Below, in pieces: positions 1 to 7,083 of a stretch of 64,000 nucleotides of DNA. The notes below the pieces were generated by a model. The model was not told the origin of the DNA. It worked only from the letters and a program-made list of their open reading frames with translations, and ran no database searches. How positions within the stretch are numbered: the first letter of the stretch is position 1; each line of letters opens with the position of its first letter. The position numbers and the translations under genes are program-made. This DNA is from CAYUVH01 sp964448135. Its GTDB lineage: Bacteria > Verrucomicrobiota > Verrucomicrobiia > Limisphaerales > UBA8199. The DNA lies in the NCBI GenBank assembly GCA_964448135.1, contig CAYUVH010000007.1, positions 186,001-250,000 on the forward strand, in the 5' to 3' direction.

Positions 1-457
1 CTTTATCGATCAGGAAGCTGATGCGGCGGGCCATCGGTTTTTCGGACATCTTGGCGCCGTAAAGCGCGGTGATCTTTCCATCCGTGTCGGCCAGAAGGGT
101 GAAGTTTAAGTTAAATTTCTCGATGAACTTTTGATGGCTGTCCGAGGAGTCGTAGCTGACACCGACGACTTCGACGCCTTCCTTTTTCAGGTCGCCGATG
201 TTGTCGCGGAAACCGCAGGCTTCCTTGGTGCAGCCGGGCGTGTTGTCTTTGGGATAGAAGTAAAGCAGCACGGCCTTTTTCCCGTTGAAATCGGCCAGCT
301 TCCAGGTTTTGCCGTCCTGATCCTTGCCTTCGAAGGCGGGGGCCTTGTCGCCGACGGCAAGTTTGGTGGCCGCAGCATCAGCCGCGCGCAGCGGGGAAGA
401 AACCATGGCCAAAGCGACCAAGGCGAAACAGAGATTCCGAAGATATTTCGTATTCAT
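1..457 (-). CDS. peroxiredoxin (BCP/AhpC-TSA family), exported, 3' end cut by window
   Basis: The minus-strand reading from ATG at 457 runs off the window edge, giving about 152 visible residues. The N-terminus is a signal peptide (MNTKYLRNLCFALVALAMVS, probably cleaved after SSPLRAA). The thioredoxin-fold core follows: VGDKAPAFEGKDQDGKTW, then LLYFYPKDNTPGCTKEACGF, the classic BCP peroxidatic-Cys motif with a second Cys five residues later, as in 2-Cys BCP enzymes. The visible end (KMSEKPMARRISFLIDK) matches the late family region, so only a short C-terminal part is missing. It would reduce hydroperoxides using thioredoxin-like donors. The signal peptide places it in the periplasm, which is less usual for BCP. 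Confidence 0.9.
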   Translation of the reverse strand, partial: MNTKYLRNLCFALVALAMVSSPLRAADAAATKLAVGDKAPAFEGKDQDGKTWKLADFNGKKAVLLYFYPKDNTPGCTKEACGFRDNIGDLKKEGVEVVGVSYDSSDSHQKFIEKFNLNFTLLADTDGKITALYGAKMSEKPMARRISFLIDK

Positions 458-743
458 GTTGGCACAAGTAACGGTTGAGTCCGGTTGTTTCGATAGTTCA
501 GCGCCGCCGAATTGTCAAATAGGCCTCCAATGGGTCCAGGGGAGGCGAGGGAATTCTTCAAGCGGGCAAAGTATCCGCAGCGGCGGGGCTAAACCGAGAA
601 ACCGCTGAAGCGGTTGAATGAAACGGAGCCGAACGATTCCACCCCGCTGAAGCGGGGTGTTAATGAGAGGGGCAGCCGCCCCCAAAAAGTTCTGGCCCGA
701 GCCCGTGGATTTATCGGCCTCAGTCCAAAGAAAGCAGTCGGCC
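458..743. repeat. intergenic stretch with three GC-rich hairpins
   Basis: No gene is seen here. Three hairpins lie in a row: 600-615 (6-bp stem AACCGC/GCGGTT, loop TGAA), 641-658 (7-bp stem ACCCCGC/GCGGGGT, the same TGAA loop) and 669-682 (stem GGGGC/GCCCC). The first two are diverged copies of one unit, (C)nGC-TGAA-GC(G)n. None is followed by a T-run on the strand that would need it, so they look like dispersed repeats rather than intrinsic terminators. Confidence 0.6.
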
Positions 744-1298
744 TTAACCTCGCAGCTTCGTTTTGCGGAGTGCTTCCACGAAGCTCACGAAGCCATCCAC
801 CTGTGCTTTCAAGCGTTCAACGATGTCAGGGTCTTCGACGCGGCCGGCTTCATTCAGCAAGGCGTTGATGCCGGGCATGAACACGCGCACGGGATAAATG
901 AATGCGTTCCGGTAACCGAAGATGGCCTGGAGCTGCTCGATCGGGCGCAACGCACCCCAGATGCCCGCCGAAAGCCCGGTAAAGCAAACCGGCCGCGACT
1001 CGAAGCTCTCCGGGAACTTCAGCATGTCTATGAAATACTTCAACACGCCCGGCATGCCGCCATTGTATTCTGGCGTCACGATGTGCAGGCCCGAGGATTG
1101 GAGGATGCCTTCGGCGAAAGGCGCGAAGGACTTCGGTTTGCTGGCGTACGAAGTGGCGGCGAATATTTCGGGGGGCAATTCGGTCAGGTCGAGAACCTTG
1201 AAAGGCACCTTCAGCTCCGTGTAGATGCCTTCAATTTGCCGAACCACTTTTCGCGTGTTGCTGCCGGGCCGGTTGGTGCCGGAAAGGATGTAGATCAT
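744..1298 (-). CDS. NADPH-dependent FMN reductase family flavoprotein
   Basis: 184 residues, a normal length for the flavodoxin-like NADPH:FMN reductase family. The N-terminal phosphate-binding loop is SGTNRPGSNT (about residues 6-15). The flavin-contacting TPEYNGGMPGVLK motif is near residue 76 and the late GLSAGIWG turn near 108. It would reduce FMN, quinones or azo compounds in the cytoplasm; the substrate cannot be told from sequence. Its ATG (1298-1296) overlaps the TGA of the upstream glycosyltransferase gene by four bases (ATGA), which implies translational coupling and fixes this start. Confidence 0.88.
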   Translation of the reverse strand: MIYILSGTNRPGSNTRKVVRQIEGIYTELKVPFKVLDLTELPPEIFAATSYASKPKSFAPFAEGILQSSGLHIVTPEYNGGMPGVLKYFIDMLKFPESFESRPVCFTGLSAGIWGALRPIEQLQAIFGYRNAFIYPVRVFMPGINALLNEAGRVEDPDIVERLKAQVDGFVSFVEALRKTKLRG

Positions 1299-2074
1299 GA
1301 TTTGGGTTGCGGATTCGCTGACTGAGGCTCGGGAGGCCGGGAGGAGGAATTAGGCCGGGGACGGCGGCGAAAGCCATTTTGCGCGAGGAGCCGCCAGACC
1401 ATCATGAGCGCCTCGCGCACGATGTGGCCGGACATCTTCGAGTGGCCTTGAAAGCGGTCGGTAAACACGATGGGCACTTCGACCACGTTCAATCCCTGGC
1501 GCCACAGGATGTGGGTCATCTCGATTTGGAAGCTGTAACCGTTCGAGCGCACTTCATCGAGATTGATCGCTTCAAGGGCGCGGCGGCTGAAGCATTTGTA
1601 GCCGCCGGTCGGGTCGGTGAACGGCATGCCGGTCACCATCTTCACATAGGTCGCGGCGCTTTTGCTCAGCATCAACCGCCGCAACGGCCAATTCACGATC
1701 CGGATGCCGCCCATGTATCGGGAGCCGAGCACGAGATCGGCCGATTTGGCGGCGCTGAGAAACATGGGGATGTCGTCGGGGTTGTGCGAGAAATCGCCAT
1801 CCAGTTCGAAGATGTAATCATACCCCCGCGACAGCGCCCACTTGAAGCCGGCGATATAGGCGCGGCCCAGGCCGTCCTTGACCGTGCGATGCAATACATG
1901 CACCGCCGGCTGTTTTTTGGAGATCTCGTCGGCAATCTGGCCGGTGCCATCGGGTGAACTGTCGTCCACGACGAGCATGTCCACGCCCACAGGCAGGCTC
2001 ATAAGCCGCTGCACGAGCGGGGGAAGATTATCCCGCTCGTTGAAAGTGGGCACAACGACCAGCGTCTTATTCAT
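1295..2074 (-). CDS. GT2 glycosyltransferase, polyprenol-phosphate mannosyl/glucosyltransferase type
   Basis: 259 residues from the ATG at 2074. The open frame extends upstream to 2290, but that stretch does not resemble the family, and MNKTLVVVPTFNERDN is the typical start. Motifs: VPTFNERDN, DDSSPDGTG and the DxD-like metal site ELDGDFSHNP, then GSRYMGG and the FTDRFQGHSKMS end typical of dolichyl-phosphate mannosyltransferase-like enzymes. No C-terminal membrane segments are present; the tail is Pro/Ser-rich. It probably transfers a sugar from a nucleotide donor to a polyprenyl phosphate at the inner face of the membrane. It is upstream of, and coupled to, the FMN reductase gene. Confidence 0.85.
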   Translation of the reverse strand: MNKTLVVVPTFNERDNLPPLVQRLMSLPVGVDMLVVDDSSPDGTGQIADEISKKQPAVHVLHRTVKDGLGRAYIAGFKWALSRGYDYIFELDGDFSHNPDDIPMFLSAAKSADLVLGSRYMGGIRIVNWPLRRLMLSKSAATYVKMVTGMPFTDPTGGYKCFSRRALEAINLDEVRSNGYSFQIEMTHILWRQGLNVVEVPIVFTDRFQGHSKMSGHIVREALMMVWRLLAQNGFRRRPRPNSSSRPPEPQSANPQPKS

Positions 2075-2417
2075 GGCGCAAACAAGCCCGGCCAAAGCTG
2101 CCCATGTTTTCGCGGAAAACAAGCCCCGAATTTGGGCGCAAAGGGACCTGCACCGCGATGCGCCCCGGGTTTCAGTTTTATCCGGGCAAGGGATTTGCCC
2201 GGTCCCGATTTCCCATTTTCCACCAATCCATGAACACCGCACCATCCGGTTTTCGTATGAACGAATCCCGTTACGCGGAATTACGTTCAACTCTGGGGAT
2301 TGGGCTTCGACCGGAGCAAGAATGTTCTCAGCCGCGCTCCGGAGGCAGGGTTCGAACGAGCCATGTTAGTGCGGAATCAGCCGCTTTTCGCTTTGCCCCG
2401 GCACGATCCGAATTATC
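2075..2417. other. divergent intergenic region between GT2 and mpl genes
   Basis: 343 bases without a gene, holding the promoters of two divergent genes. One perfect hairpin is visible at 2182-2202 (8-bp stem CCGGGCAA/TTGCCCGG, 5-nt loop). A short GGTTCGAAC string at about 2350 resembles a tRNA T-loop but lacks the stems. No clear -35/-10 pair could be assigned. Confidence 0.5.
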
Positions 2418-3821
2418 ATGTCGCCGATGTTCGAGCGGATACAATCGGTTCATTTTGTGGGGATTGGCGGCACGGCCATGGCCGCGGTCGCGGTGGCGTT
2501 GCAGGAAAAGGGCGTGAAGGTCACGGGGTCGGACCAGAACGTTTATCCACCCATGTCCACCTTCCTGGCCAGCCGGAAGATTCCGGTCATCGAAGGTTAT
2601 GCGGAGCGCAACCTCGCGCACAAACCGGACCTGGTGGTCATTGGCAACGCGATCTCACGCGGCAATCCGGAAGCGGAATACGTGCTCGATCACAAGCTGC
2701 CGTACTGTGCCCTGCCGGAATTGCTGAAGCACTTTTTCATTCGCGGCAAGCGTTCGCTGGTCGTCACCGGCACGCACGGCAAGACTACGACCACTTCGCT
2801 GCTCGCGTGGGTCTTCGAGTCCAGTGGCCGCAACCCGAGCTTCCTCATCGGCGGGATCCCGGCGAATTTCGAGCAGGGCGCGCGCTTCACGGACAGCGAA
2901 TGGTTCATCATCGAGGGCGACGAATACGACACGGCGTTTTTCGACAAGCGCAGCAAATTCGTCCATTACCTGCCCGAGGTCGCGATCATCAACAACCTCG
3001 AATACGATCACGCCGACATTTTTCCGAATCTCGACGCCATCAAGACCAGCTTCAAGCATTTCATCCGGCTGATCCCGCGCAACGGCCTGCTCATCGGCAA
3101 CGGTGACGACGAAAATCTGGCCCCGTTGCTGGACGTCACGCACTGCCCGGTGAAACGCTTCGGCCTCGGTGAGGTGAATGCCATCCGCGCGTTCAACATG
3201 AAATACGGTCCCACGGCGACCGAGTTTGAAATCCCGAGCTTTAAATTCCACCTGAACCTCGTCGGCGAATTGAACGTGCGCAACGCGCTCGGTGTGATTG
3301 CGTGCGCGAAACATTGCGGGATCAAGAACCATGAAATCCAGGCCGCGTTCGACACCTTCAAAGGCATCAAGCGCCGGATGGAAGTGCGCGGCATCTCGGG
3401 CGGTGTGACAGTGGTGGACGATTTCGGCCATCATCCGACGGCCATGCGGGAGACCCTCCGCGCGCTGCGTTTGAAATACCCGCAACAGAAGCTGTGGGCC
3501 ATTTTTGAGCCGCGCACCAACACGACCCGCCGGAAAGTTTTTCAAACGGAGCTGGCGGAATCGTTCGCGGACGCGGACGCGGTGGTGATTTCGCAGATCG
3601 CGCGATTGGAACTGCTCGCGCCCGAGGAACGGTTGGATCCAGAGAAGCTAATTGGCGACCTGACCTCCGCCGGGAAAAAAGCGGCCTACCTGCCCGATGT
3701 CGAAGCCATCGTCGGCCACGTAACGGCCAACGCCCAGGGCGGTGACGTCGTGTGCGTGTTTAGCAACGGCGGTTTCGGCGGCATCCACGGCAAACTCCTG
3801 GAGCGCCTGGGCCGCCGCTGA
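2418..3821 (+). CDS. mpl: UDP-N-acetylmuramate:L-alanyl-gamma-D-glutamyl-meso-diaminopimelate ligase
   Basis: 467 residues, the usual length for Mpl. It is a three-domain Mur ligase: an N-terminal Rossmann domain (VHFVGIGGTAMAAVA, residues 10-24), the central ATPase P-loop TGTHGKTTTTS near residue 117, and the C-terminal domain with FEPRTNTTRRKVFQ, typical of Mpl rather than MurC. Mpl re-attaches the recycled tripeptide L-Ala-D-Glu-mDap to UDP-MurNAc in the cytoplasm, which implies mDap-type peptidoglycan and murein recycling. A second in-frame ATG lies at 2427. The gene is convergent with the small DHp protein. Confidence 0.93.
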   Translation: MSPMFERIQSVHFVGIGGTAMAAVAVALQEKGVKVTGSDQNVYPPMSTFLASRKIPVIEGYAERNLAHKPDLVVIGNAISRGNPEAEYVLDHKLPYCALPELLKHFFIRGKRSLVVTGTHGKTTTTSLLAWVFESSGRNPSFLIGGIPANFEQGARFTDSEWFIIEGDEYDTAFFDKRSKFVHYLPEVAIINNLEYDHADIFPNLDAIKTSFKHFIRLIPRNGLLIGNGDDENLAPLLDVTHCPVKRFGLGEVNAIRAFNMKYGPTATEFEIPSFKFHLNLVGELNVRNALGVIACAKHCGIKNHEIQAAFDTFKGIKRRMEVRGISGGVTVVDDFGHHPTAMRETLRALRLKYPQQKLWAIFEPRTNTTRRKVFQTELAESFADADAVVISQIARLELLAPEERLDPEKLIGDLTSAGKKAAYLPDVEAIVGHVTANAQGGDVVCVFSNGGFGGIHGKLLERLGRR

Positions 3822-3827
3822 ACGCGA

Positions 3828-4085
3828 CTACCGCAAGGCGGTAAACTTCAGCGTCTTTTCGAACTCGGCGGTGAACTTGCGCAACGCCTCGCCGATTTTG
3901 GGCGGTTGCTCGCCCAGCGCGACGACCATGCGCTCGGAAGCCTGGGGCTTATGGCGCATCAATTCCACCGCCGCCATGATCAGCGAGAGGTGATTGTTGA
4001 TGTCGTGGCGCAGCGTGGCCAGCTTTTCGTTGAAAGCGGCCAGTTCTTCGACGCTCAGCGTCACGGGTTCCGTAGGCAATGCCAT
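3828..4085 (-). CDS. orphan histidine-kinase DHp (HisKA-like) domain protein
   Basis: Only 85 residues. The centre, KLATLRHDINNHLSLIMAAV (residues 21-40), has the phospho-acceptor signature H27-D28-x-N-N of NtrB/HisKA dimerisation helices. A second helix follows (residues 55-82, FTAEFEKTLKF). No ATPase (HATPase_c) domain, sensor or membrane segment is present and no response regulator is adjacent. It could be a phosphotransfer or scaffold protein, or the remnant of a kinase. The function is inferred; the helical H-D-x-N-N pattern is directly visible. Confidence 0.6.
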   Translation of the reverse strand: MALPTEPVTLSVEELAAFNEKLATLRHDINNHLSLIMAAVELMRHKPQASERMVVALGEQPPKIGEALRKFTAEFEKTLKFTALR

Positions 4086-4273
4086 GGCCGAAGGCTGCCC
4101 GAAAAATCCGCCTGGAGCAAGGCGGCAATCAGGCCCCCATCGCGGGCATTTGCATGCGTTTGACGGTTGACTTCCGGTTTTCGGTAACTAATCTCTGCAC
4201 CCTGACCGATATTCGGCCGGCGGGCCATGGTGGCCTGCTGTGAGCTATGGTCTGGGAGAGGAAGTGACGAAGT

Positions 4274-4471
4274 TTGACCGAGATTAGGCTAAAAAAAGGC
4301 GATTCAGTAGATAAGGCCCTGCGGCGCCTGAAGAAGAGAATTGACCGCGAAGGGACTCTCAAAACAGTGCGGAGCCAGCGGCATTTTGAGAAGCCGAGCG
4401 AAAGACGCCGGCGCAAGGAAAAGGCAGCGCGGTTTTCCGCGATGCTCACCGCCCGCTACGCGGACTTGTAG
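4274..4471 (+). CDS. rpsU: 30S ribosomal protein S21 (bS21)
   Basis: 65 residues, the normal size. It has the family pattern EIRLKKGDSVDKALRRLKK at the N-terminus and a very basic C-terminal half (SERRRRKEKAARF). The start is TTG at 4274, preceded by the purine-rich GGGAGAGGAAG as ribosome-binding site about 10 bases upstream; no ATG is in frame nearby. bS21 sits near the 3' end of 16S rRNA on the small subunit and helps initiation. Confidence 0.9.
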   Translation: MTEIRLKKGDSVDKALRRLKKRIDREGTLKTVRSQRHFEKPSERRRRKEKAARFSAMLTARYADL

Positions 4472-4569
4472 TCGCCCGGGCCGCGGAGGAATCGCCAGCC
4501 TGTCTCAAACCAGGACCAAGCACTTCCGCGGCCTTTCACCAACTCCCCTCACCCCTTTCCCCAACTGGC

Positions 4570-5484
4570 ATGTATTCCTTCTCCACGTGCTGGAATTCTC
4601 ATCGGCACACCGACGGCCGGGCCATGCTCCGCGAGATTCGCGAGCTCGGCTTCGAGTACGCGGAACTCAGCCACGGCACACGCATGAGCCTGGTGCCGGG
4701 GATCATCGAAGCAGTCGAAGCCGGCGAGATGAAGATTTCGAGTCTGCACAATTTCTGTCCCCTGCCGATGGGCGTCACCCGCTCCGCGCCGAACCTCTAC
4801 CAGTTTTCCTCCGAAAGTCAGCGCGAGCGCGAATCGGCCCAGCGCTACACGCTCAAGACCATCGAATTTGCCACCCGCGTCAAAGCGCCGATGGTCGTAC
4901 TCCATCTCGGCAGCATTGATATGCGGAATTACACCGACAAGCTCATGGAGCTTGCGATGCGCCGCGAAATGGATTCGTCCAGATACATGAAGCTGTGCGC
5001 GGAGATGGACCAGAAGCGCGAAAAACTGAAACCAGCCTGCATGGAACGCGTGGTGGCCTGCCTCAAGGCCATTGCGCCCGAGGCGGAATCGCGCGGCATC
5101 CGGCTGGGCGCGGAAAACCGGCAGGCCGTGGAGGAGCTACCGATTGAAAGTGATTTCCAATTCCTGTTCGCGGAAGTCGGCAGTCCGAATCTCGTCTATT
5201 GGCACGATACCGGCCATGCGCAGATCAAGGAAAACCTCGGCCTGGCGCCGCACTTCATGCAATTGGAGACGCTGTCGCCTTACCTCGCGGGATTTCACGT
5301 TCATGACGTGGATTTTCCCGGGCGTGATCATTGCGCGCCCGGCAGTGGCGGCGTGGATTTCGCAGCGCTCAAGCCGCTGATCAAGCCGGAACATATCAAG
5401 GTGTTCGAACTCGGGCCGGCGTTAAAAGTCGAGGATGTGAAGCGCGGCATCGAACATGTGCGGAATTTCTGGGGAGCGGAATAA
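4570..5484 (+). CDS. sugar phosphate isomerase/epimerase-like TIM-barrel protein
   Basis: 304 residues of the AP-endonuclease-2/xylose-isomerase-like TIM-barrel family. Visible landmarks are an early barrel strand with ISSLHNFCPLP, VVLHLGSIDMR at strand 4, RLGAENRQAVEELP, YWHDTGHAQI (metal-ligand type His/Asp) and GFHVHDVDF near the C-terminus. These supply the usual Glu/Asp/His metal site. The substrate is unknown. No signal peptide is present, so it is cytoplasmic. It stands alone between rpsU and the CCA enzyme. Confidence 0.82.
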   Translation: MYSFSTCWNSHRHTDGRAMLREIRELGFEYAELSHGTRMSLVPGIIEAVEAGEMKISSLHNFCPLPMGVTRSAPNLYQFSSESQRERESAQRYTLKTIEFATRVKAPMVVLHLGSIDMRNYTDKLMELAMRREMDSSRYMKLCAEMDQKREKLKPACMERVVACLKAIAPEAESRGIRLGAENRQAVEELPIESDFQFLFAEVGSPNLVYWHDTGHAQIKENLGLAPHFMQLETLSPYLAGFHVHDVDFPGRDHCAPGSGGVDFAALKPLIKPEHIKVFELGPALKVEDVKRGIEHVRNFWGAE

Positions 5485-5501
5485 TTGCGCGATCAGCGGG
5501 C

Positions 5502-5612
5502 GGAGCGCGGCCGTCCCCAGCCGCAGCGGACGCGATATGTCATGTGCGCGAGAAGTGATTCGTGTGCTGGGATTCCAGTCGCACGCGCTGCGGCTGAGGA
5601 CAGCCGCGCTCC
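5502..5612. repeat. 27-nt inverted repeat pair (dispersed GC-rich element)
   Basis: The left arm (5502-5528, beginning GGAGCGCGGC and ending CAGCCGCAGCG) and the right arm (5586-5612) are reverse complements at 25 of 27 positions, separated by 57 bases. The element lies between the epimerase gene and the CCA gene, just upstream of the latter's ribosome-binding site (AGGAAG at 5641-5646). Confidence 0.8.
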
Positions 5613-5651
5613 ACAGGGAGCTGGTTTGGCCGACGGATTGAGGAAGACATC

Positions 5652-6992
5652 ATGGCAGTAAATACCGAACGCGCGATCAGTGAGATCGCGACCGAAATCG
5701 TCCGCCGCCTTCAGGAGGCGGGATTCGAGGCGTATTGGGTGGGCGGTTGCGTGCGCGACATGCTGCTCGGGCGCTCGCCGGTGGATTTTGATATCGCGAC
5801 TTCCGCCGTGGTGGAGGAATCGGAGAAGCTTTTCCGGCGCACCATTCCCGTCGGCCGGCAATTTGGCGTGCTGGTGGTGGTGGAGGCGAAGCACCAGTTC
5901 CAGATCGCGACGTTCCGCGCGGAATCGGATTACCAGGACGGCCGCCGGCCTGGCCGCGTAACATTCGGCGATCCCAAGGCAGATGCGGAACGCCGCGACT
6001 TCACCATCAACGGGCTTTTCTTCGACCCGGTGGCGAAGCAATTGCGCGATTGGGTTGGCGGGGAGGCTGATTTGCGGAATCGCCTGATCCGCACGATTGG
6101 AAAACCCGAAGACCGTTTTGCGGAAGACCATCTGCGACTGTTGCGCGCGATCCGCCTGGCGGCGCAGCTTGATTTTCAGATTGAAGCGGCAACGTTCGCC
6201 GCCGTGCAGCAAAACGCGAAGAAGATAAAAGCCATCAGCGCCGAACGAGTGCGGGATGAGCTCATCAAATTGTTCCGCCCCCCGCACGCAGCCCGTGGTC
6301 TGGAACTGCTGCGCGACAGCGGACTATTGGAATATGTTTTGCCGGAGCTCGCAAAGACGGTTCATTGTGACCAGTCGCTGAACCACCATCCCGAAGGAAC
6401 GGTCTTCGAACACCTTCGGCTGATGCTGAAAGCGCTGCCCGTCGACGCCGACCCCCTGCTGCCCTGGGCGGTGCTGATGCACGACGTCGCCAAGCCGCTG
6501 ACGGCTTCGCGCGATCCGGAAACGGGCATCATTCATTTCTACGAGCACGAGACCATCGGCGCCCGCATGACCGAAGAGATCATGGGCCGGCTTCGCTTTC
6601 CCAAAAAGGAAATCGAGGACGTGGCGACGACCGTGCAGCACCACATGCAATTCAAGGACGCGATGAAAATGCGGAAGGCGACCCTGCGCCGGCTGCTGAT
6701 GCGTCCGACCTTCCCACTGGAGCTGGCGTTGCACCGGCTGGATTGCCTGGGCTCGCACCGGATGTTGGATATTTATGATTTCCTGGCCGGCCAAGCGGTC
6801 GAACTCGACGCCAAGCCGGACGTTCACCCGCCGTTACTGAGCGGAAAGGATTTGATCAAGCTGGGGATGAAACCCGGGAAAGCGATGGGGCAGTTGCTGG
6901 AGGAGATTCGCGAGAAACAGCTTCAGGACGAGCTGACTGCGAAGGCGGAAGCCCTCAAGTGGGCGCGGCAGAAGCTGAAGTCCAAACCGTAG
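5652..6992 (+). CDS. CCA-adding-enzyme/poly(A) polymerase family tRNA nucleotidyltransferase with HD domain
   Basis: 446 residues. The class II nucleotidyltransferase head has YWVGGCVRDMLLGR (residues 27-40) and DFDIATSA (the catalytic DxD near 46), then RRDFTINGLFFDP and EDHLRLLRAIRLAAQLDF, all typical of CCA-adding enzymes. A metal-binding HD domain follows (LMHDVAKP near residue 275, and HHMQFKDAMKMRK). It probably completes or repairs the 3' CCA of tRNAs; an A-adding or poly(A) role cannot be excluded. AGGAAG five bases before the ATG supports the start. The TAG stop lies inside the left arm of the 6989-7072 inverted repeat. Confidence 0.87.
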   Translation: MAVNTERAISEIATEIVRRLQEAGFEAYWVGGCVRDMLLGRSPVDFDIATSAVVEESEKLFRRTIPVGRQFGVLVVVEAKHQFQIATFRAESDYQDGRRPGRVTFGDPKADAERRDFTINGLFFDPVAKQLRDWVGGEADLRNRLIRTIGKPEDRFAEDHLRLLRAIRLAAQLDFQIEAATFAAVQQNAKKIKAISAERVRDELIKLFRPPHAARGLELLRDSGLLEYVLPELAKTVHCDQSLNHHPEGTVFEHLRLMLKALPVDADPLLPWAVLMHDVAKPLTASRDPETGIIHFYEHETIGARMTEEIMGRLRFPKKEIEDVATTVQHHMQFKDAMKMRKATLRRLLMRPTFPLELALHRLDCLGSHRMLDIYDFLAGQAVELDAKPDVHPPLLSGKDLIKLGMKPGKAMGQLLEEIREKQLQDELTAKAEALKWARQKLKSKP

Positions 6993-7072
6993 CAGCCGAG
7001 GTAAAGAGGCTCCATCTGATCGGATGCCTGCACGCTGCCGGAAAGATGGAGCCTCGTCACCTCGGCTGCTAC
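6989..7072. repeat. 29-nt inverted repeat overlapping the stop codon of the CCA gene
   Basis: The left arm (6989-7017, GTAGCAGCCGAGG...) and right arm (7044-7072) match as reverse complements at 27 of 29 positions around a 26-nt loop. The first TAG of the left arm is the stop codon of the nucleotidyltransferase gene. The hairpin fills the gap between two convergent genes and could act as a bidirectional transcription barrier, although no T-run follows it. Confidence 0.85.
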
Positions 7073-7083
7073 TAAAGGGAATT

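Noticed and set aside
2345..2370. tRNA-like T-loop string (GGTTCGAAC)
   Set aside because: No matching T-stem, acceptor or anticodon arms are found around it, so it is chance or a remnant.
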